From assembly GCF_016612535.1 (NCBI RefSeq), contig NZ_JAENXS010000002.1, positions 2,108,001-2,172,000 of the forward strand: a DNA stretch of 64,000 bases, in the 5' to 3' direction. Below, one piece after another: positions 1 through 8,228 of the stretch; the stretch's first letter is position 1, and every line of letters starts with the position of its first letter. The translations under genes and the position numbers were made by a program. Source of the DNA: Bradyrhizobium diazoefficiens. Its GTDB lineage: Bacteria > Pseudomonadota > Alphaproteobacteria > Rhizobiales > Xanthobacteraceae. Under the pieces are notes generated by a model that saw only the letters and a program-made list of their open reading frames with translations, was not told where the DNA came from and searched no databases.

Positions 1-886
1 GCTGCACGGAAGGTTCGGCACCCATGACGTGCTGAAGGTCGGCTTCTCGGCCGCGAGCTCGCACGACGTGATCCCGATCCATCGCTGCCCGATCCTCGAT
101 CCCGCGCTCGACGGCGCGCTCGATGCTGCCTGGGCGCTCGCCGAGCCGCTGACGTCGAAAATGCCAGTGACGAAGCCGCTGGACATCCAGGTCACCGCCA
201 CCGCCAACGGTCTCGATGTCGACGTGCGCGGCTCCGGCCCGCTGCCGACACCGCTGGTCACGGCGCTGTCGCGCGTCGCCGAGCAGCACCGCCTGGCGCG
301 GCTGACACGGCATGGCGAGCTGGTGCTGCAACGCCTGCCGCCGATTCTGCAGATGGGCCGTGCCGAGATCACGCTGCCGCCGGGCTCGTTTTTGCAGGCA
401 ACCATCGCGGGCGAAGAGACGCTTGCGTCTCTCGTCGCCGAGCGCGTCGGCAAGGCCAAAGAAGTTCTGGACCTCTTCTGCGGCGTCGGTCCGTTTGCTC
501 TCAGGCTTGCCGAGAAGGCGCGTATCACGGCCTATGACAATGACGCCGGCGCCATCGCAGCGCTTGCGAAGGCAGCGCGCACGCCGGGCCTGAGGCCGAT
601 CAAGGCGGAGCCGCGCGACCTGTTCCGCCGCCCGCTGGTGCCGCCGGAGCTGCGCGATTTCGACGCCGTCGTATTCGATCCCCCGCGCCAGGGCGCGCAG
701 GCGCAGGCGCTCAAGCTCGCTGCGAGCAAGGTGCCTGTGGTGGTCGCTGTGTCCTGCAACGTCGCCACCTTCGCCCGCGATGCGCGGCTGTTGATCGACG
801 GTGGCTACAGGATCGACACAATCGTACCGGTTGACCAGTTCCGCCATACGCCCCATGTGGAACTGGTGGCACGCTTTACGCGATAG
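1..886 (+). CDS. TrmA/RlmD-type RNA m5U methyltransferase, 5' end outside window
   Basis: C-terminal part of a class I SAM-dependent RNA methyltransferase that methylates a uridine in tRNA or 23S rRNA. The reading frame is open to base 2, so the gene begins upstream of the window. Visible signatures are the SAM-binding motif LFCGVGPF (about 472-495), the motif FDPPRQG (about 673-693) and the SCN motif (752-760) whose Cys is the family nucleophile. The N-terminal TRAM/iron-sulfur part cannot be judged. Whether the substrate is tRNA U54 or rRNA cannot be decided from the fragment. Confidence 0.9.
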   Translation, partial: LHGRFGTHDVLKVGFSAASSHDVIPIHRCPILDPALDGALDAAWALAEPLTSKMPVTKPLDIQVTATANGLDVDVRGSGPLPTPLVTALSRVAEQHRLARLTRHGELVLQRLPPILQMGRAEITLPPGSFLQATIAGEETLASLVAERVGKAKEVLDLFCGVGPFALRLAEKARITAYDNDAGAIAALAKAARTPGLRPIKAEPRDLFRRPLVPPELRDFDAVVFDPPRQGAQAQALKLAASKVPVVVAVSCNVATFARDARLLIDGGYRIDTIVPVDQFRHTPHVELVARFTR

Positions 887-990
887 GCGAACTCCGAGGT
901 TCAGCCGGCGCCATCCAAGCTTGATTCCGCTCAATCGTCCTGGCCCCGTTTCCGCTAAACGTGTCGGCGCATCGCAGGTGGAGCGGCAGC

Positions 991-2070
991 TTGGTTGACC
1001 GACGACAGTTCATCACGACCGCGCTCGGGCTTTCCGCGGCGGCCTCCGGCGTCCCGGCCGCGGCAGCGGCGACCATGACCTACGACGAGGCCGTAAGGAC
1101 ATCGCGGGGCCCGTTGCGGGCCGCGCCGAGGGATCGTGAACTCGTGCGCTTTGCGACGCTCGCGGCCAACAGCCACAACACCCAGCCGTGGATTTTCTCC
1201 GCCCGTAGCAACGAGATCGCGATTGCGCCCGACTTCACACGGCGCTGTCCGGCCGTCGATCCGGACGATCATCACCTCTTCGTCAGTCTCGGCTGCGCCG
1301 CCGAAAACCTCGTCCTCGCAGCGTCCACCCTGGGCTGGCGCGCCAATCCGGTGGTCGATGGCGATCGGATCGTGATCGCACTGGAGGAAGCCCCGCCGGC
1401 AGCATCGGCGCTGGCGGAAGCGATTCCCGTCAGGCAATGCACCCGGGCAACTTTCGACAGCCGGCCGGTCACGCCCGAGATCCTCCGCCAGCTCGATATC
1501 GCCTGTCGCGAGCCGAACGTGACTGCGATCCTGATGACTGATCGCCGTGCAATCTCGGGGGTCGCCGAGTATGTGATCGAGGGCAATTCGGCGCAAATGC
1601 GCGACAAGGCCTTCATGCGCGAACTCGTGAGCTGGCTGCGTTTCAACGAGGCCGACGCGCTTGCGACCATGGACGGGCTGTTCTCGGCTGCCTCGGGAAA
1701 TCCGACCCTGCCTGCCTGGGTCGCTCGCCCGCTCCTGCGGTTCTTCCTCACCGAAGACGGCGAAAACAGAAAGTATCGCGATGAGCTCGAAAGCTCCGCG
1801 GGCGTCGTCATACTCGCCGCCGACCGTAGCGACACGTCGCACTGGATCGCGGTCGGCCGGGCCTGCCAGCGTTTCGGTTTGCAGGCGACCGCGCTGGGAC
1901 TGAAATATTCCTTCGTCAACCAGCCGGTCGAGGTGGCAACGCTGCGCCGGCAATTCGCGGCCTCGCTCGGACTTGGGCAACGGTGGCCCGACATCGTGAT
2001 GCGTTTCGGCACCGGCCCGAATCTGCCGAAATCGCTGCGCCGTCCCCCGGAACTGGTGACGCGGCTTTAG
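991..2070 (+). CDS. Tat-exported nitroreductase-like FMN protein (Acg family)
   Basis: Predicted 359-residue protein. It starts with a twin-arginine type leader (RRQF at residues 4-7, then an Ala-rich hydrophobic stretch), followed by a nitroreductase-like fold with the motif NSHNTQPW, typical of the Acg-type family. Family members bind FMN, but substrates are mostly unknown. I chose TTG at 991 because GGTGGAG lies just upstream and the Tat leader then begins at once; a GTG at 961 is in frame and would add ten residues. The last four bases overlap the convergent secreted-protein gene. Confidence 0.75.
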   Translation: MVDRRQFITTALGLSAAASGVPAAAAATMTYDEAVRTSRGPLRAAPRDRELVRFATLAANSHNTQPWIFSARSNEIAIAPDFTRRCPAVDPDDHHLFVSLGCAAENLVLAASTLGWRANPVVDGDRIVIALEEAPPAASALAEAIPVRQCTRATFDSRPVTPEILRQLDIACREPNVTAILMTDRRAISGVAEYVIEGNSAQMRDKAFMRELVSWLRFNEADALATMDGLFSAASGNPTLPAWVARPLLRFFLTEDGENRKYRDELESSAGVVILAADRSDTSHWIAVGRACQRFGLQATALGLKYSFVNQPVEVATLRRQFAASLGLGQRWPDIVMRFGTGPNLPKSLRRPPELVTRL

Positions 2071-2651
2071 CGCCGAAGGCTGCCAAACACCGGCGACTCG
2101 CCGGGCAGCATCGACGAGTTGATGTCGCTGTCCATGCCTCCGGATTGCTGCTGGGTGAAACCGGCCCCGAACGAAAGGCTGAGGTTGGAGGTCGGCTTGA
2201 ACTCGACACCTGCGAATGCGCCGTAGCCGGGTGCAGCGCTGGAAGTCAGCGGCGCAATCGAGCTTCCGATGCCGTTGCCGTATTTCAGCGTGTCGAAACC
2301 GGCAAAGAACGTCACGGGCATCCCACCGGCGGTCTTGGTGTTGTAGCCGAACTGCGAGCTGTCATAGGACAGCGCGCTGAAATTGCCGGCTGGTCCAGTC
2401 TGGCTGAAGCCGCTCCAATTGAGGTTGGCGCGTTGGCCTCCGACAAAGAAGCCGTTTGCAAAGTTGGTGCGCCTGCCGGCATCGAAGCTCGAAAAATTGC
2501 CGTAGCTATCGGAGCTCTGGCCGCCGAAGCCGAAAGGTCCGCCCGGTATGAAATATTGCAGCGGCGCAACTTGCGCGTGAACCTGGGTTCCGCCGAAGCA
2601 AAGCACGGCGAAGAGTGCTGCGAGACTACGGAAGCATAAAGAGCTGGGCAT
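2067..2651 (-). CDS. Secreted Gly/Ser-rich protein, possibly outer-membrane barrel
   Basis: 194 residues with a clear signal peptide ending VHA-Q. The mature part is rich in Gly, Ser, Phe and Asn, with alternating patterns such as LSLSFGAGFT near the C-terminus that resemble beta-barrel strands. No catalytic motif is visible. The function is not recognised; a small outer-membrane beta-barrel or surface protein is the best guess. It converges on the nitroreductase gene with a 4-bp overlap. Confidence 0.65.
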   Translation of the reverse strand: MPSSLCFRSLAALFAVLCFGGTQVHAQVAPLQYFIPGGPFGFGGQSSDSYGNFSSFDAGRRTNFANGFFVGGQRANLNWSGFSQTGPAGNFSALSYDSSQFGYNTKTAGGMPVTFFAGFDTLKYGNGIGSSIAPLTSSAAPGYGAFAGVEFKPTSNLSLSFGAGFTQQQSGGMDSDINSSMLPGESPVFGSLRR

Positions 2652-2729
2652 TCAGGTGACCGTCAGGATAGCGCGCAAATTATACGCGATGGATGCCGCA
2701 AATGCCAGCGGAGCCGGCGCAGGCATGCT

Positions 2730-2899
2730 TCACTCGGTTCCAGAGACGCCCATCCCGAATGTGAGCTGATTGCCGTCGGCATCGACGACATCGAAATCGC
2801 GCATGGCATAGTCGCGGTTCTCCGGCTGGTTGAGCAGCCTGGCGCCACGTCCCGACAGCTCGGCATAAAGCCGGTCGACGTCCCGAACCGCAAGTCGCC
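2730..2899 (-). pseudogene. 3' fragment of a VOC/glyoxalase-family gene
   Basis: In one minus-strand frame the last ~55 codons of a vicinal-oxygen-chelate family protein are readable: RDVDRLYAEL, then RDFDVVDADGNQLTFG and a stop at 2730-2732. The pattern (strand, DxD, GN.L.FG) is the usual C-terminal half of bleomycin-resistance/glyoxalase-like proteins of about 120-130 residues. No start or N-terminal half exists upstream; the sequence runs directly into a different gene remnant. Treated as a truncated, non-functional remnant. Confidence 0.65.
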
Positions 2900-3163
2900 A
2901 AGGATCTCGCCGTCGGCGTGCGGCCGAAGGCGATGAAGGACGACGAGGCCGCCCTCTACGACCTCACCATGGCGCTCTATCGCGACAAGAAGGTGTCGGA
3001 CGACATCTACCGCGCCGCGCAGCAAAAATTCGGCGAAAGCGGCATCATGGATATCATCGGCCTGATCGGCTATTACGACGCGGTTTCGATGACGCTAATC
3101 ACGATGCAGGCCGAAGCGCCGAACGACAGCGTGCCACCGCTGCCGCCGCTTCCGGCGAAATAG
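2897..3163 (+). pseudogene. 3' fragment of a carboxymuconolactone decarboxylase-family gene
   Basis: About 88 codons that read as the C-terminal half of a CMD/AhpD-like protein (ALYDLTMALYRDKKVSDD, then DIIGLIGYYDAVSMTL). Complete relatives are about 180-190 residues and carry the N-terminal half missing here. A GTG at 2918 gives an 81-residue open frame, but upstream sequence belongs to the oppositely oriented VOC fragment, so this looks like a remnant rather than a short gene. Confidence 0.65.
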
Positions 3164-3181
3164 AAGCAGCGAACGCCGGTC

Positions 3182-4027
3182 ATGCCGCACGATCCCTTGC
3201 TCACGCGCCTGATATCCGCCTTTGCCGAGGTGCCGGGCGTCGCGGCTGTCGTGCTCGGTGGCTCGCGAGCGCGGGGCAGCGCGCACCCGGCATCCGACTA
3301 CGATATCGGTCTCTATTTCACGGCGGCGGCGCCGCTCGATACGGAACGACTGCTCGCGGCTGCGAAGACGGTCGCCGACAACCCCTCGGCCGCGGCGGTG
3401 ACGCCAATCGGCGAATGGGGACCGTGGATCGTCGGCGGTGCGTGGCTGTCGGTTGACGGCCACAAGGTCGATTTGCTCTACCGCAACACCGACGCCGTCG
3501 AAGCTGTGATGGACTCCTGCCGCGCCGGAACCGTCACCATGGATTACCAGCCGGGCCACCCGCATGGCTTCTGCTCGGCGATCTGGATGGGCGAGATCGC
3601 CTGTTGCCAACCGCTGCACGATCCGCAGTCCCTGATCGCCCGGCTGAAATCGATTGCGCTGCCCTATCCGAAACCACTGCGCGATGCTTTCATCCGGCGC
3701 TTTCGATGGGAGGTGCTGTTCGGCATCGAGAATGCCGAGCTTGCCGTCGCGCGTGGCGAGCAGAACCATGTCGCCGGATGCATCTACCGATCGCTCGCCT
3801 GCACCGCCCAGGTCCTGTTCGCACTGAACGAGCGCTATCTCATCAATGAAAAGGGCGCGCTGTTGGAAGCAGCGCAGTTGCCGCTGACGCTTCCGCATCT
3901 GGCTGAGCAAACTAGAGAAGCTTGGCGGCTGATCGGCGATGGCGCTCTTGGGCCCGCCTGCAATGTCTTGCGGGAGGTCGACCGGCAATTGCAAGCGCTG
4001 ATGCAATCCAGCGGAAAGCAGCCGTGA
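3182..4027 (+). CDS. Nucleotidyltransferase-domain protein
   Basis: 281 residues. The N-terminus holds a minimal nucleotidyltransferase fold with GGSRARGSAHPASDYDIGLY (residues 26-45), the family GS-x-ARG and SDxD metal-binding signature. The C-terminal two thirds is helical and resembles the substrate-binding part of aminoglycoside adenylyltransferase-like proteins. It could adenylylate a small molecule or a protein; the substrate is unknown. It stands alone, 18 bp after the CMD remnant. Confidence 0.8.
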   Translation: MPHDPLLTRLISAFAEVPGVAAVVLGGSRARGSAHPASDYDIGLYFTAAAPLDTERLLAAAKTVADNPSAAAVTPIGEWGPWIVGGAWLSVDGHKVDLLYRNTDAVEAVMDSCRAGTVTMDYQPGHPHGFCSAIWMGEIACCQPLHDPQSLIARLKSIALPYPKPLRDAFIRRFRWEVLFGIENAELAVARGEQNHVAGCIYRSLACTAQVLFALNERYLINEKGALLEAAQLPLTLPHLAEQTREAWRLIGDGALGPACNVLREVDRQLQALMQSSGKQP

Positions 4028-4032
4028 GCAGC

Positions 4033-4668
4033 TCACGCCGTCACGTCGACCGAGGAGGATGTATCGGCCGGCGGATATTTCGTCACCGGCACCATAAAGG
4101 ACTTCAGGCCGACCTGGTAGATGATCTTGCCGTTCTGACCGTCGTCGGTCGCGATCTGCGACTGCCCGAACATGATGACGTTCTTGTAGACGGTACCGGT
4201 GCCCTGACGGGTGATGCCATCGGTGGTGACGCTGACCTGCGCTTCGTTGCCGTTGACGGCGAGCACGCGAAAGCTCGCGCTCTTGCCGTTGTCGCTGGAA
4301 TAACCGCCCCAGCTTCCCATCAGGCGGCTGTCGGAAGCCGGCGGCGCCTGCTTCGCCAGCGTCGCGGTCTGCTTGCCGGCGCCGCCCGCGGAGAACAACA
4401 GCACCAGGTTCTTGCCGTCCTTGGTGCCGACCGTCACCGAGCCGAAGGTGATAAGCGCGCCGCTGATCTGGGCAAAACCACGTTCGGTGTGTCCGTTATG
4501 GGTGTACTCGACCTGCGCCCGGGCGCCGCGGATGTTCACGACCTTGAAGCCGACGGGCTGGTTGTTGCCCGCCCAATTGCCCTTCCATTCACCGAGCAGA
4601 GCGCTCTGGTGATACATCCGCTCGTTGACGGGCGAAATCTGGCTGGTGCTTTGCGTGACGATGGCCAT
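4033..4668 (-). CDS. Protein of unknown function with two tandem repeat domains
   Basis: 211 residues from ATG at 4668; an upstream extension to 4737 is possible but poor in coding character. The protein consists of two similar ~70-residue units (about 24-93 and 116-187). Both share the pattern LxGxW-G, FxVxxxxGxxAQVxxTxxGxT, a central hydrophobic ITFG or IMFG strand, and a DG-KxxxxxxxG end. No signal peptide or known catalytic motif was seen. The repeats suggest a duplicated beta-rich fold. Function unknown. Confidence 0.6.
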   Translation of the reverse strand: MAIVTQSTSQISPVNERMYHQSALLGEWKGNWAGNNQPVGFKVVNIRGARAQVEYTHNGHTERGFAQISGALITFGSVTVGTKDGKNLVLLFSAGGAGKQTATLAKQAPPASDSRLMGSWGGYSSDNGKSASFRVLAVNGNEAQVSVTTDGITRQGTGTVYKNVIMFGQSQIATDDGQNGKIIYQVGLKSFMVPVTKYPPADTSSSVDVTA

Positions 4669-4845
4669 GGAATTCGGCTTGGGCTTGCTCGGCAAATGAG
4701 TCCGACGAGCGCGCTCGCGTCCAAGCGCCGGGGACAATCGTCGGAAACATTCAGAAACAATGCGATTAGGGCCACGCCATGGTTAACAGGCGGTTAATTT
4801 CGACCGACGGCGCGATGCGGCAAACAGCGCAAACGGGAATGGGCC

Positions 4846-5718
4846 TCAGCGGCCCCAGCGATCCGACCAGATCTTCTCGCCGATCATGCAGTTCACGCGC
4901 GGCTCCTTGTCCTTGTCGGCAACGCGCACCACGGGACGTTCGGGCGTGCGGTCGGCAACCTCCATCAAGAGCTTGGTGCGGATCGCCTCCTTGAACTTTT
5001 CGCGATCCTTGATTGCGATCACGAAGGAGCCGGGACCGCCGACGACGCAATCCTCGTAGTAGTAATCGAGATTGTCGATATCCATGGTCGAATAGGACGG
5101 CTCCTTGACCATGATCGGCAGACCGTTGATGACGATGCCCTTCTCGAGCGCGGCATCGCGCGCAATGGTGACCGGACCGCCATTGTTGTTCGGCCCGTCG
5201 CCGGAAATGTCGATGACGCGGCGAAGCCCGTGATAGGGATTCTCGTCGAACAGCGGCATCGCGAATCCGATCGCGCCGGAGATCGAGGTCCGCGAGGCGC
5301 GCCGGACCGGCGTCTTCATGATCTCGGCGGCAACCGCGTCCGCCGACTCCGGTCCCTCGATGAGACGCCAGGGGATGATGATCTTCTGGTCGCCGGACGC
5401 GGCCCATTCGAAATAGGTCACCGCAATCCTGCCGTTGGGGCCGGCTTTCAGCGCCTGCAGAAACTCCTTGGACTGGATCGCCTGCGCATAGCCCTCGCGC
5501 TGGATCGCGAGCTCGTCCATGTCCATGGAGTAGGAGACGTCGACCGCGAGGATCAGTTCGACATCGACCGACTGCGCATCGCCGTCGGCCGCCTGCCGCT
5601 GCGGTTGATGTGATTTCGGTGGGTCAAGTTTAGGTCCTGGTGCCGCGATGCCCGCGACGTCCCCTCCGGCAAGCACGCCGGCCACCAGCACAGCCTCGAT
5701 CGAGAACAGCAACCGCAT
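4846..5718 (-). CDS. DUF1194 secreted von Willebrand A-like protein
   Basis: 290 residues with an N-terminal signal sequence. The domain begins near residue 52 with a MIDAS-type metal site, DVSYSMD (D60, S62, S64), followed by the long VWA-like body with ISGDGPNNNGG around the middle. This matches the DUF1194 family of extracytoplasmic proteins found in rhizobia. The role is unknown; binding of a protein or metal partner is inferred from the fold. It is transcribed away from the fluoride operon. Confidence 0.85.
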   Translation of the reverse strand: MRLLFSIEAVLVAGVLAGGDVAGIAAPGPKLDPPKSHQPQRQAADGDAQSVDVELILAVDVSYSMDMDELAIQREGYAQAIQSKEFLQALKAGPNGRIAVTYFEWAASGDQKIIIPWRLIEGPESADAVAAEIMKTPVRRASRTSISGAIGFAMPLFDENPYHGLRRVIDISGDGPNNNGGPVTIARDAALEKGIVINGLPIMVKEPSYSTMDIDNLDYYYEDCVVGGPGSFVIAIKDREKFKEAIRTKLLMEVADRTPERPVVRVADKDKEPRVNCMIGEKIWSDRWGR

Positions 5719-5968
5719 CGCAGTCTCCCGTCGTATGACGCGATGGTGACATGCAAACGCCTTGCCGCAAAGCGCGAAGATCGCTTGCGCTTCACATTTG
5801 GGTTAGGGATTGCGAGTTGGGAATTCGCGGTGTTGCGCAAGAATGCCGCCGCACCGCCATGGTCGTGCCGCAGGAGCACGCGCGATCGTTCGCGTCGACG
5901 GACCTTGGGACGATGCTCCCCCGCCCACTTGTTCGACACTATTTCCATGCTAGGCTGACTGTCCAGAT

Positions 5969-6034
5969 GGGGATGGAGTCCCCCGACAACCGCCCGGCGG
6001 TCGAATGACCGTAGTGGGCTGATGACTCCTGCTC
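5969..6034 (+). promoter_or_regulatory. Fluoride riboswitch aptamer (crcB motif)
   Basis: The stretch begins GGGGATGGAGTCCCCC (5969-5984) and ends GGCTGATGACTCCTGC (6017-6032). These are the two conserved halves of the fluoride-sensing crcB RNA: the P1/pseudoknot segment with GATGG-GT and the GCTGATGACTCCT strand. It lies ~120 bp upstream of an operon with two crcB genes, which independently supports the call. Fluoride binding is known to switch such genes on. Confidence 0.93.
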
Positions 6035-6065
6035 GAGGTGAGGCAATGATTGAGCCTCTGCCTTT

Positions 6066-6104
6066 GGCGGGAGCATGGAAAAGCCCGCCGCCGGCGGGTT
6101 TTTT
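6066..6104 (+). terminator. Riboswitch expression platform: intrinsic terminator with competing strand
   Basis: CCCGCC (6084-6089) pairs with GGCGGG (6093-6098) over a 3-base loop and is followed by six T residues (6099-6104), a textbook intrinsic terminator. An identical GGCGGG at 6066-6071 could pair with the same CCCGCC and prevent the hairpin. It sits between the fluoride aptamer and the first gene, so control is probably by transcription attenuation. Confidence 0.8.
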
Positions 6105-6152
6105 GTTGCCTGAGAACGAAGGCCAAGGAGAAGTCCAGATGAAGGACAAGGC

Positions 6153-7373
6153 GTGACGACGATAACACCGAAAGCTGCGCGCATGTCGTTGCCCAAGGGG
6201 ATCTGGGTGCTCGGCTTCGTCTCGATGCTGATGGATACCTCCTCCGAGATGATCCACGCGCTGCTGCCGGTCTATCTCGTCACCGTGCTCGGCGCCTCCA
6301 CGCTCACCGTCGGCTTCATCGAGGGCATCGCGGAGGCGACCGCCTCGATCACCAAGATCTTTTCCGGCGCGTTGTCGGACTGGCTCGGCCGGCGCAAGCT
6401 GCTCGCCGCCCTCGGCTATGGCCTGGCCGCCTTCACAAAGCCCCTGTTCCCGCTGGCGCCCAGCATCGGCTGGCTGGTCGCGGCGCGCTTCATCGATCGC
6501 GTCGGCAAGGGCATTCGCGGCGCACCCCGCGATGCGTTGATCGCCGATATCGCGCCGGCCGGCCTGCGCGGCGCGAGCTTCGGCCTGCGGCAATCGCTCG
6601 ACACGGTCGGCGCCTTTGTCGGACCGCTCGTCGCGATCGGCCTGATGTGGTGGACGGCGGATCATTTCGTCGCCGTGTTCTGGGTCGCCGTGCTGCCGGC
6701 CTTCCTGTCCTTCGGCCTGATCGCATTCGCGGTGAACGAGCCGGAACCGGATGCGAGCAGGGAGCCTGTAAGTAACCCGCTCAACACCGCCGCGATGCGG
6801 CAGCTCGGACCGGTCTATTGGCGCGTCGTCGCGGTCGGAATCGTCTTCACGCTCGCCCGCTTCAGCGAGGCCTTCCTGATCCTGCGCGCACAAAATATCG
6901 GCCTCAATGCGATGTGGGTGCCGGCAGTGCTGGTGCTCATGAACATCGCCTACGCGCTTTCGGCCTATCCAGCCGGCGTGCTGTCGGACCGGATCAACCG
7001 GACCGCCCTGCTCGCGTTCGGTCTCGTGTGTCTCGCGAGTGCCGATTTGGCACTCGCGCTGTTGCCGAACCTGACCGGCCTGGTGCTCGGCGTCGTCCTC
7101 TGGGGCCTGCACATGGGACTGACGCAAGGCTTGCTCTCGGCGCTCGTCGCCGATACTGCACCGCCGGCGCTGCGCGGCACCGCGTTCGGCTATTTCAACC
7201 TGTTCACGGGCCTCGCGCTGCTGGCCGCGAGCGTGATCGCCGGCGCGCTGTGGGACGCCTATGGCCCGGCCGGCACGTTCCTGGCAGGGCTCGGCTTCGC
7301 GCTGGTCGCACTCGTGGGGCTGCTCGCCGTCGGCGACGGGATCGCGCCACAGGAGAGCCGATCAGGGGGGTGA
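6153..7373 (+). CDS. MFS transporter, first gene of fluoride-responsive operon
   Basis: 406 residues, GTG start, about 12 hydrophobic segments. The cytoplasmic loop after TM2 carries the MFS signature (GALSDWLGRRK, about residues 71-81), and RFIDRVGKGIRGAPRDAL follows TM4. It is preceded by the fluoride riboswitch and followed by two crcB genes. The substrate is not evident; it may export a fluoride-related or fluoride-mobilised solute, or be co-induced for another reason. Assignment as MFS is firm, the fluoride link comes from context. Confidence 0.88.
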   Translation: MTTITPKAARMSLPKGIWVLGFVSMLMDTSSEMIHALLPVYLVTVLGASTLTVGFIEGIAEATASITKIFSGALSDWLGRRKLLAALGYGLAAFTKPLFPLAPSIGWLVAARFIDRVGKGIRGAPRDALIADIAPAGLRGASFGLRQSLDTVGAFVGPLVAIGLMWWTADHFVAVFWVAVLPAFLSFGLIAFAVNEPEPDASREPVSNPLNTAAMRQLGPVYWRVVAVGIVFTLARFSEAFLILRAQNIGLNAMWVPAVLVLMNIAYALSAYPAGVLSDRINRTALLAFGLVCLASADLALALLPNLTGLVLGVVLWGLHMGLTQGLLSALVADTAPPALRGTAFGYFNLFTGLALLAASVIAGALWDAYGPAGTFLAGLGFALVALVGLLAVGDGIAPQESRSGG

Positions 7374-7404
7374 TGATGAACGACGCAACAGGGGACCATC
7401 GAAC

Positions 7405-7794
7405 GTGTTGAGCGGAGTGATCTCGATTGCAATCGGCTGCATGCTCGGCGGATGCGCGCGCTATTTCGTCTCCGGCGCGATCGCACGACGGCTGGGCGAG
7501 ACTTTTCCCTGGGGCACCATCACCATCAACATCACCGGCGCCTTCCTGATCGGCATCTTCGGCGCGCTCGCGACGCATCCCGGCTCGATACTCGCGGCGC
7601 CGACGCCATGGCTGTTTGCCGTCACCGGCTTCCTCGGCTGCTATACGACCGTATCCTCGTTCAGCCTGCAGACACTGAACCTGGCGCGCAACGGCGAGCA
7701 GCTCCATGCGCTTGTCAACGTCGTGGTCTCGGTTGGACTGTGCCTCGCCGCGGTCAGTTGCGGATTCCTTCTCGCTGACGGTCTTGGAGGTTAG
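7405..7794 (+). CDS. crcB: CrcB/Fluc fluoride channel subunit, first copy
   Basis: 129 residues from GTG at 7405, four hydrophobic segments. Fluc channels export fluoride passively and work as dual-topology dimers. Conserved marks are GGCARY in TM1-2, INITG in TM2 and GFLGCYTTVSSFS in TM3. The canonical GGxTTFSTF box is altered: one Gly is Cys and the first Phe is Val. Positive charges lie in loops 1 and 3 (ARR, ARNGEQLH), not at the termini, predicting N-out/C-out. It is partnered with the next gene. Confidence 0.88.
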   Translation: MLSGVISIAIGCMLGGCARYFVSGAIARRLGETFPWGTITINITGAFLIGIFGALATHPGSILAAPTPWLFAVTGFLGCYTTVSSFSLQTLNLARNGEQLHALVNVVVSVGLCLAAVSCGFLLADGLGG

Positions 7795-7800
7795 TGGCCG

Positions 7801-8226
7801 ATGACCGCCCTCTCCTCCAACGCCCGCTGGCACGGCGCGATGCTTTATGCCTGGGTTGCTGCCGGCAGCATCGTCGGCGGGCTGACGCGCTACCTCGTCG
7901 GTCTCGCGCTCGACACCGGACCCGGCTTTCCCTGGGCGACGCTGTTCATCAACGCCACGGGATCGTTGATCATCGGCTTCTATGCGACGCTGACCGGACC
8001 GGACGGGCGCATGCTGGCGAGGCCCGAGCATCGGCAATTCGTCATGACCGGCTTCTGCGGCGGCTACACCACATTCTCGACCTTCAGCCTGGAAACCTTC
8101 CGCCTGGTCCACGGCGGCATGAAATATACCGCTCTTGGCTATATCGCCGCGTCGATTATCTGTTGGCTGGTGTCGGTGTGGCTCGGCCACATGATCGCCA
8201 GCCGGCTCAACCGCTTGAGGAGTTGA
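7801..8226 (+). CDS. crcB: CrcB/Fluc fluoride channel subunit, second copy
   Basis: 141 residues, start ATG 7801, six bases after the first copy. Motifs: GGLTRYL, INATGSL, and the intact Phe box GFCGGYTTFSTFS. Positive charges are concentrated at the N-terminus, in loop 2 (GRMLARPEHR) and at the C-terminus (SRLNRLRS), predicting N-in/C-in, opposite to the first copy. The pair therefore probably forms an antiparallel heterodimer for fluoride export. Confidence 0.92.
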   Translation: MTALSSNARWHGAMLYAWVAAGSIVGGLTRYLVGLALDTGPGFPWATLFINATGSLIIGFYATLTGPDGRMLARPEHRQFVMTGFCGGYTTFSTFSLETFRLVHGGMKYTALGYIAASIICWLVSVWLGHMIASRLNRLRS

Positions 8227-8228
8227 CC

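Noticed and set aside
5553..7127. Minus-strand open frame (524 codons) across the fluoride operon
   Set aside because: It would overlap the riboswitch and MFS gene, and its sequence is Arg/Gln/Glu-rich without domain signatures, typical of a GC-rich shadow.
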